NCBI GenBank assembly: GCA_015852425.1
Contig: JAAAIG010000032.1
Location: forward strand, 41,464-97,847
Direction: 5' to 3'
DNA length: 56,384 nt
Source of the DNA: Gryganskiella cystojenkinii
Lineage: Eukaryota; Mortierellomycota; Mortierellomycetes; Mortierellales; Mortierellaceae
Shown here: piece after piece, positions 50,093-56,384 of the stretch
Position numbering within the stretch: position 1 is the stretch's first letter
How the letters are laid out: every line of letters begins with the position of its first letter
Program-made: the position numbers and the translations under genes
Notes under the pieces: generated by a model
The model's input: the letters and a program-made list of their open reading frames with translations, nothing else
Told to the model about the DNA's origin: nothing
The model's database searches: none

Positions 50093-50822
50093 CTATAGAT
50101 TATTGATGCATTGCTGATGGCTCGGTAGGCGAAAACGGTCACTGTACTCTTGAGGCAATTCCCATCTCTGTCGACCAGTTGATGCCACAGAAAGTGGGGA
50201 TTGTAGAGGCGCTGTCGGGGATGTGGATGACGGAGGTGCACGAACGGCTTGAGGCTGCGTGAGAAGACGCTCGGGATTTTTGATGTCCTCGACGGCAAGC
50301 ATGACCACATCGTATAGTGTCATCTGTAAGAGCTACAAGGCTTCGATCGACGTTCGAATCGTTGCAGTGACACTCTCTGCCCGGCTTCTAATACGTTAAA
50401 GGAGTTTTCACAACATATCTGGCACATACGGGATTGCAGTGCCGTCTTTGAGGCAGAGCAGGCAAACTTCCAACCTGCAAGCACCCCATACCGTACTCGG
50501 CCTTGTTTGTGTCTCTCAAGAGTCGCTGAAGGCGATCTATCTGAGAGGTCATATATCGGGTCCTGTCTGCAAGACTGTTGATAGATGGGATTAAGCAGTC
50601 GCTGTTGACAGGAATCTCACTAAGGAAGAGATTGGCGTGATCAGATATCTGCTGTGAAGTAGAGTGTTGTAGTGAGATTGGACGGGATTTTTGACCAGGT
50701 TCGGACACAGGTGTGTGTTGTTGTGAGTCTTGGTGAGTGGACGGTTGGTGGCCCTCTCCTTGGTGGCTGCTGGCTCCTTCGCCGAGGCCAGTGGTTATGA
50801 TGTGGAGGGGTCTCTTGGCCAT
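50093..50822 (-). CDS. Hypothetical protein, two-exon model
   Basis: Exon 1 (50822-50475) starts MAKRPLHIITTGLGEG and codes for 116 residues: a Ser/His/Gln-rich part and then a helical stretch (TSQIDRLQRLLRDTNKAEYG). It ends CAG|GTTGGA. An acceptor TTACAG at 50324 joins phase 0 to MTLYDVVMLAVEDIKNPERL. The frame stays open to a stop at 50093, for 192 residues in all. The donor is weak. An alternative donor inside exon 2 could connect to the degenerate sequence on its 3' side. No signal peptide, membrane segment or family motif is seen. The gene may be intact or the 5' part of a decaying gene. Confidence 0.4.
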
Positions 50823-51168
50823 GGATATAAACGCTTCTGCCGTAGCTAATAAATTTACGGTTCTCTGGTTCCTTCTTCGGAGTATCTTCTAAAATGTCTG
50901 GTCTGCTCGAAGGAACAGTTAACCGATGCTGCGACGACGAAGCAAGAGAAGAACTGAGTATTTGAGTGGTAAAATACCTTTATTGTTAGGATAGTAGTGA
51001 GAGTGGTATTGATATGTTATGGTATTCGATGTTTCTCTAACTGGTACCTGCTCGAAGGAACAGGTAACCAAGGCAGTTACGACGAAGCAAGAGAAGAATT
51101 GATTTGGCGTCACGCATTTTGTGACATTCGAAGGACACTGGCCGGCCAATGGCCTGGTATTACAGTAT
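50823..51168. other. Intergenic region with direct repeat
   Basis: Lies upstream of the hypothetical gene (-) and downstream of the secreted protein gene (-). It carries two diverged ~60-base direct repeats, described separately, and no gene. Confidence 0.5.
50898..51102. repeat. Pair of ~60-bp direct repeats
   Basis: Copy 1 (about 50898-50957) and copy 2 (about 51041-51102) share the blocks CTGCTCGAAGGAACAG, TAACC and ACGACGAAGCAAGAGAAGAA, with a few substitutions and a small indel between them. They are separated by about 83 bases of A/T-rich sequence. No target-site duplication or terminal inverted repeat is obvious. Confidence 0.75.
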
Positions 51169-52783
51169 TTATTTGACGTCCAGAGCTGGGATTGCGATCG
51201 TCGCCTTGAGCGACACCAGCGCTGCCGCCAAAATCGTGTTCTTAGACGCAGTCCCTGCAGCACCTGTCAGCGTCCAGGTGACGCCGCCCATGGTTGTTAC
51301 CTTCTCGTACAACGTAGCAGAAGCCGCAACAGAAGTCACGATGGCCGTGATCGTATTGTCTCCAGGGACCAGGTTCACTGCCTGGAGCAACGTGGTTCCG
51401 ACAGCAACACCGGCACTATCCACAGTGTCCAACGTCAGGTCTCCGAGTACCAGGTACAGTTGAGAGGGATTCTTGAGGATTATGGTCAAATTGAGAGTGA
51501 AGACACCCGTGGTTGGGTCTAATGTATGGTCGGAGAGACTCTTGAGCTGCAGGCCATTACTGTTGTTGATGTTGAGATTCACGCCATCCACTTCATAGGT
51601 TGCGGAGCAGCCCACGCCATTCACTTTGAAGTTAGCAGAAGGCAAGCCAAATGGGAAGAGGTAAGAGACAGGGACGGTGACGCGGACGTTGACATCACCT
51701 GAGGTTTTGAGGAAGAATGTACGCGAGGATTTGGTTATCAAGTCGCCGACAAAGGCTGAGAACTGAGCTTGCTTGTCTGTGTAGACAATGAGGGGTGGCT
51801 CGCCGATGGTACTTTTCACGATGGCGTCACTTTGGGTCGCAGCAGCAGAAGGCGTTTCGAAATGTGCAATATCGATATTGTTGTCCTGTGCAAACGTATA
51901 GGGTGATAAAGCATCAAAAAAACAGTATGAATGTCAGCAGCATACAACGTGAAGAACAGAGCACAGCAGAGTAGAGGATCTAGAGCAGTGACTCTTGGTG
52001 CGCAGAGCATGGGCTTACATTGAGGATATTCTAAACGCGTTTCCGTGCCAAAGAAAAAGGAAAATGTAAGTCAATATAGAGCGTTAGACAAGCACTTCGT
52101 TCAAGAGCCCCCCCTCCATCTCCCTAATGTGTGAGTGGTGCCGCAACCACTCGATTTGAATTTACCCTTGACTTCAACTCGGTGACTTGAAAACTGAGGC
52201 CAGGAATCGAAAGCAGTCCGAGGGTCAGATTTGTGGACGACCATTTAAAAGAGAGAGGGTCTTCCGACGACGTGAGATTAATGGCCAGGTTGCCTAAGGA
52301 CCCCGACGTGAGCATACCAAAGTCGGTCTACAACAAAGAAGAAATTTCGGTTTGGGCAGTGAGCGCACTCGTCTTTTTTTTTTTCTGGCCCACAGTATGC
52401 ACTCGACAAAGCAAAACAATGCGATAATCATGTTTTTTTTTTCCGTTATTGCTTATTTACCGCAATCGTCGAACAAGTATCACTCAGATTCTGAGCAGTA
52501 TTAGTAAATTAGCTACGCGTTTTATAAAGAGATATGACACGTTGTTATTCGCATAATCAATGGTGCCTCTCCTTGATAACAACCTCGCCCATAGTTGCGT
52601 TCTGGTCATTATTATTTCTTCAGTTTGATTTCATTTGGCTTCATAATTTTCTAAAACTTACTTAAAAAGACACGCAATGGCCGCTGCCTGGTCTCCAGCG
52701 CGCTTGAAAAAAGCTGGAATGGTCGAGGCCGTGGTTGACAAAGCCACTGCACTGGCCACAAAAACGTAGGGTGCGATCTTCAT
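51169..52783 (-). CDS. Secreted protein of unknown function
   Basis: Five exons (52783-52662, 52482-52461, 52327-52166, 52030-52019, 51885-51169) give 344 residues. Exons 2 and 4 are tiny (22 and 12 nt). The N-terminus MKIAPYVFVASAVALSTTAS is a good signal peptide with likely cleavage near residue 20-28. The mature protein has few charged residues and reads like a beta-rich fold: NLAINLTSSEDPLSFKW, LTLGLLSIPGLSFQV, DNNIDIAHFETPSAA, then alternating hydrophobic strands (VFTLNLTIILKNPSQLYLVLG) to ALDVK. Several N-x-T/S sites are present. It is faintly like the fungal DUF3712 type of extracellular or vacuolar proteins, but I do not claim that. Apart from exon 1 (phase 2), the junctions fall between codons. 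Confidence 0.65.
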
Positions 52784-54014
52784 AGTTGGCTGTGTGAAAG
52801 GGAAATTGTCTTTGTTTCTTGAGGGCTGGTTTAGTATATGATGGCTGAACAGGAGAAACGAGAGAGGGAAAGGAAGAGATGAAGAGAGAGAAAAATAAAA
52901 CGAAAAAAGAACCACGGTCGGGGCATCTTTATCCCACAGATGGTTCCTGGTAAAACAATCCTCGTTCCTGAGGGCAGAGCAAGGCGCACAGCAGGAGTTC
53001 ATCGGGAGCAAATAAGGCACCAAGCACATCTGGAAGTCCGCGCACCTCCTGCGTAGCTTGCGTCAATATCACCAGCTGCGGAAAAGCTCTAGAAGTTCAA
53101 GGAACCGAATATCACGAATATCAGTGCAAGGGGTTTTACGAGGGGCATGTATCTATGCCTTACCCGCCCCCCCCCCCAACGCCCGTTGTACTCTTTGACT
53201 TCTCGGCTGGCTTCTCTGTCTCTAATAATAAAGGCATAAGGAGTTACGACCCAACCCGCTCTCAAAAACGTAAAAACATAAGTTAAAAACAAAATAAAAT
53301 AGGAACAAATCAAGGCCCTCTGGTAGAAAGACAACGGCTTGTTCGTTTATTGAATAGCTACATGAAACAAGTGGGAGAAAAGAGAAGGAAGGAGGTTTGC
53401 CTAGTGCTAGCAAAAAGAGAAAGTAAATGTGTTGCTACTCATAACAAAAGCCCTCACGGCGAGTCTAATCGAAGGTACGTACATGTAGTAATACTCCGGC
53501 ATTCGGAGAAATATCAAAGCACCCCTCATATTTATTACTCCGAAAGCTGGTCGGTCGGAATGCGACTCTTGACTCCATATCGACTAACGCAGTCAGTCAT
53601 AGCTGAATCGCGTGATTCAATCACTTTTCCTTCACATCCATAAACACGCTACGGCACTCACAAGGCTCGCAGTAACACCTACAAGAACTCATCTAGCACC
53701 TGGCAACCTGCCCAGGATACCAAAACCTCACCTACCATGTTTGCATGTGCCCGCTCAGGTGACAGAGAGCATATACAAGAATCTCGACAAGAGACACAAC
53801 GTGCTGTCCCTCGCAAGTGACATTTGTCTTTTCACAATAGCTTCACTCTTCAAGTGTCAAAAGAGCGAGTAAAAGATCAATGCATTCAATATTGAAAAAT
53901 AGGCGGAAAATCTATGTCTTTTATCTTGGAGGATATCCACTTGCCCTTCCCTCCGAACCACAACCTCCCCCACAGCCAAACTCACAACGGCCTGTCCTCT
54001 TGTTACTTTTTTTT
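52784..54014. other. 1.2-kb gene-poor region
   Basis: Holds the promoter of the secreted protein gene (-) and the 3' side of uS11m (-). A run of about eleven C lies near 53167-53177. Nothing between 53090 and 53930 reads like a gene to me on either strand. Confidence 0.45.
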
Positions 54015-54912
54015 TTACAGACGACGAGACTTGGGAGGTCTGCATCCGTTGAAGGGAATAGGTGTGGTATCCGATATCCTCTTGATATCCCAGTTAGTCT
54101 TGGCGCGGATCGCCTTGAAGGCCGAGTCTCTTCCAGGTCCGAATCCCTTCATCAACACATGCAATGTCTGGATCTGAATGTTCTTCTCCTCGACCTTCTC
54201 AATCATCTTGGTCATGGCTTGATAACCAGCCTCGGGTCCCGAGCGAGCCGACTTTTTGAATCCAGCAGATCCAGCAGACTGAGTCGTGATAGGGTCACCG
54301 GCGGAATCAGTCAAGGTAAGGATCGTGTTGTTCATCGACGCATGGATGTGCAAGTTGTGCGTTGTGGTCAAGGGTTCGCTCAACAAGGCCGAGGAACGTC
54401 CGTAGGAAGGGTTTTTGGAGTTCAAGAACGAGGCGAAGGTAGGGGTGGAAGACGAGGAGCCGGACGATTGCTGCTGGCGATCCTGAGCTTTGGTGAGGGT
54501 CTCCAGGATCAAGTTCGAGAACTGACCGTTGCTCGAGGAAGAGGAAGCCTTGGTGTTGCCGCTCAAGAGTCCCTTGAAGATTGGCGATTCCTTTGTTTCT
54601 GTGGGCTCTGATGATGACGATGCTTGTGATGATGATGTAGTAGAAGTAGAAGTAGAGTCGATGTTGTTGACAATTCCAGTCGAGAAGGTTCTAGAGTGGG
54701 AACAGGGTGAAAAACAACAGTCAATATTTTTGGTGGCAATGATTTGTCGATCTTCGATCATCCATACTAAACACTCTGTGCTTCAGTATTCCAGGAACAA
54801 AAGCGTCCAACGGATTGGTGGTAAACGTGATAGTAACGGGTTATTACCTGACGCTGTTGACAGGGCTAGTCGATGCAACCCTGAGGGCTTGACGGGGGAT
54901 AGCAGACAACAT
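54015..54912 (-). CDS. Mitochondrial small-subunit ribosomal protein uS11m
   Basis: Two exons (54912-54848, 54690-54015) give 246 residues. The N-terminus MLSAIPRQALRVASTSPVNSVRTFST is a typical mitochondrial presequence. Residues ~30-125 are Ser/Thr/Gln-rich and not part of the conserved fold. The uS11 domain follows: HNLHIHASMNNTILTLTDSAG, SAGFKKSARSGPEAG, IQTLHVLMKGFGPGRDSAFKAI, ending in TPIPFNGCRPPKSRRL. The Gly-Pro-Gly-Arg turn and the basic C-terminus contact rRNA in the platform of the small subunit. The long linker is larger than in bacterial S11 (about 129 residues), as is common for fungal versions. Confidence 0.93.
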
Positions 54913-55462
54913 TATGCGGGCAATGTAACGTTCCAGTCCTGTTTCTGCAATTGAAAGAAGGAGACGAAAATAAGAGTCGAGAATGGCACTATCGAGGTGA
55001 GTATACTTGCTCCAGGAGGCGAGATGGTTGACGCAGTCAACAAACAGAGAAGCGAAGGGTTGTTTACAATCGGCAATCGGCAGAGTAATGTCGAGGTCGA
55101 GGCGGTTCAATGGATGAAATGAAGGTGGTAATGAAATGCACCCTAGCTCTCCTCAGGAACGGAGTCCGCACAGTCTGCTTCATCAAATCGGTGATAAACA
55201 AACAGGACTGCTTCTACCCGCGATCGCAAATGTTAATGTCTTTTGCACGTGACTCATTCGTGGGAACATCGCTTTTTTTGGTGTTGCCCAGTGCGGGACT
55301 CAAAGTGGAGTGTGTCTGTGGGTCCTTGGTGACACAAACAAGGAAAAAAATGAGGACTGACAGCCCTCTGGAGTTCCCAGTCCGCTCGTTTTTCTTTGTT
55401 TCTGTTTCTTCTCTTTGTTTCTCTTCTCTTCTTCATCACCCCATTTCCTCCCAATTCCAGTC
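54913..55462. other. Divergent promoter region, uS11m / aminopeptidase
   Basis: Between the start of uS11m (-) and the aminopeptidase (+). The last ~80 bases before the plus-strand ATG are T/C-rich. An ACGTGAC word lies at 55247-55253. No gene seen. Confidence 0.5.
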
Positions 55463-56384
55463 ATGACCCTCGCCCTCCCTACAGTCGTCTCGGCCAAGGC
55501 CGCTGACTTGCACTCGCACCAACACTATGATGCTGTCATTGCTCTCTACCCTACTCTCTGCTCTGAACTCACCTCGACTTTCAAGTCCCTCGCCACCTAT
55601 TCTTCCGTCGACAAGAACTTTGGCTCTAGCTTGACCTTGATCCCTGATCAGACCGTGGCTGGCGGTCGCTTGATCTTGGCTCCTATTGGTTCCTTGACCG
55701 GTGATTCCGACGATGTCCGCAAGTTCCAAGAGGCTTCCAAGGCCGCGATGAAGCGTGCCATGGCTGCTGGTTCCGTCTCCCCTCTTTTCTATTTCCCTGG
55801 CTCAGTCGCACACTCGATCAAGGGACACGAGAGCGAGGAGGATTACTCTCACTTCGTCGAGGTCTCGGTTCTCGGCGCCCTTGCCGCTTCCTTTGACCCC
55901 ATTGATGTCCGTGAACACTACAAGAAGGTCAAGGAGGATCATTACAAGGTCAAGACCATCGGTGTCTTGGCTGTTGGTGCTGAGCTCACCAAGGAGCGTC
56001 TTGCCTTTGTCAATGCTGTCGAGATTGGTCGTCGTGTCGCCAAAGGTATTTTCACGACTTGTCGCTCGTAAATGCTTAACTTTCTTCAATGACCTTCAAC
56101 GGGAACTGGCAACTGATCATCTTCAATATTCATCGTTTTTCTCATTTTCAAAAACAGATCTCGGATCCCCCAACTGCGAACGTATGACCCCCATCAAGTT
56201 CGCCGAATATGTCGAGGCCTACTTCAAGACCCAGTCCAACATCAAGGTGTCGGTCATCGAGGATGTCGATTACATGGAGAAGGAGTACCCTTTGCTCCAC
56301 GCTGTTGCCCGTTGCTCCTTGTCTGGTAAGAAGAAGAGTTCATCCCAGACTCGGCAATATTGTTTGCGTTGATTCAAAAAAAAA
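55463..56384 (+). CDS. Leucyl aminopeptidase, M17 family, N-terminal part (truncated by window)
   Basis: Exon 1 is 55463-56045 and exon 2 is 56158-56325, ending in a G|GTAAGA donor; the rest lies right of the window. The 250 visible residues start MTLALPTVVSAKAADLHSHQ. They form the N-terminal substrate-recognition and oligomerisation domain, then the linker GSPNCERMTPIKFAEYV and the segment KVSVIEDVDYMEKEYPLLHAVAR that opens the catalytic domain. The metal ligands and the NTDAEGR signature of M17 enzymes are not yet reached. M17 enzymes release N-terminal residues from peptides using two metal ions and work as hexamers in the cytosol. The start is the first ATG after a C/T-rich leader. Confidence 0.85.

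Overview
The window looks like nuclear DNA of a filamentous, early-diverging fungus. Most genes carry several short GT-AG introns. Many proteins have long Ser-, Gln- and Thr-rich disordered stretches, and leaders are pyrimidine-rich. The gene set (UDP-glucose dehydrogenase, an animal-type class IIC P-type ATPase, PEX11, Derlin, 4-HPPD, Avt-type transporter, fungal mitoribosomal proteins) fits Mucoromycota, and Mortierellomycotina is my best guess. That placement is inference; no marker gene here proves it. I found no rRNA, tRNA, CRISPR array or intact transposon. A run of ten N at 10546-10555 marks an assembly gap.

Layout. 1-671: 3' end of a Cys-rich repeat protein (+). 825-2637: ERV46/ERGIC3 (-). 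3398-5713: Avt/SLC38-type amino-acid transporter (+). 6431-8901: Ded1/DDX3 RNA helicase (-), with a possible alternative first exon at 9130-9166. 10798-13642: coiled-coil protein with a CC1-box-like motif (+). 14046-17790: class IIC P-type ATPase (-). 20519-21948: Derlin (+). 22545-24067: PEX11 (+). 24612-26755: UDP-glucose 6-dehydrogenase (+). 28525-36505: a 2,287-residue VARP/Vrl1-like VPS9-domain protein (+). 37288-38616: orphan multi-spanning membrane protein (+). 38922-40126: mitoribosomal RNase III-fold protein, mL57-like (-). 42056-43525: second orphan multi-spanning protein (+). 43940-46403: Gln/Ser/Thr-rich orphan protein (+). 46730-48108: 4-hydroxyphenylpyruvate dioxygenase (-). 49356-50822: orphan gene followed by degenerate coding-like sequence (-). 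51169-52783: secreted orphan protein (-). 54015-54912: mitoribosomal uS11m (-). 55463 to the right edge: N-terminal half of an M17 leucyl aminopeptidase (+).

The genes form no operon or obvious cluster. Several share a cellular theme: ERV46 (ER-Golgi cargo recycling), Derlin (ER-associated degradation), the VARP-like protein (endosomal Rab GEF) and the coiled-coil candidate dynein adaptor all concern membrane traffic. This is probably coincidence. Exon borders were chosen by eye from GT/AG signals, reading phase and family alignment recalled from knowledge. Total lengths of all spliced models are multiples of three, but none has been checked against RNA or by database search.

The observations I rate most worth checking are the VARP-like VPS9 protein without ankyrin repeats, the CC1-box-like coiled-coil protein, the class IIC ATPase with replaced cation-site residues, the possible alternative first exon of the DDX3 helicase, and the decayed or unresolved gene region with a direct repeat at 49.3-51.1 kb.
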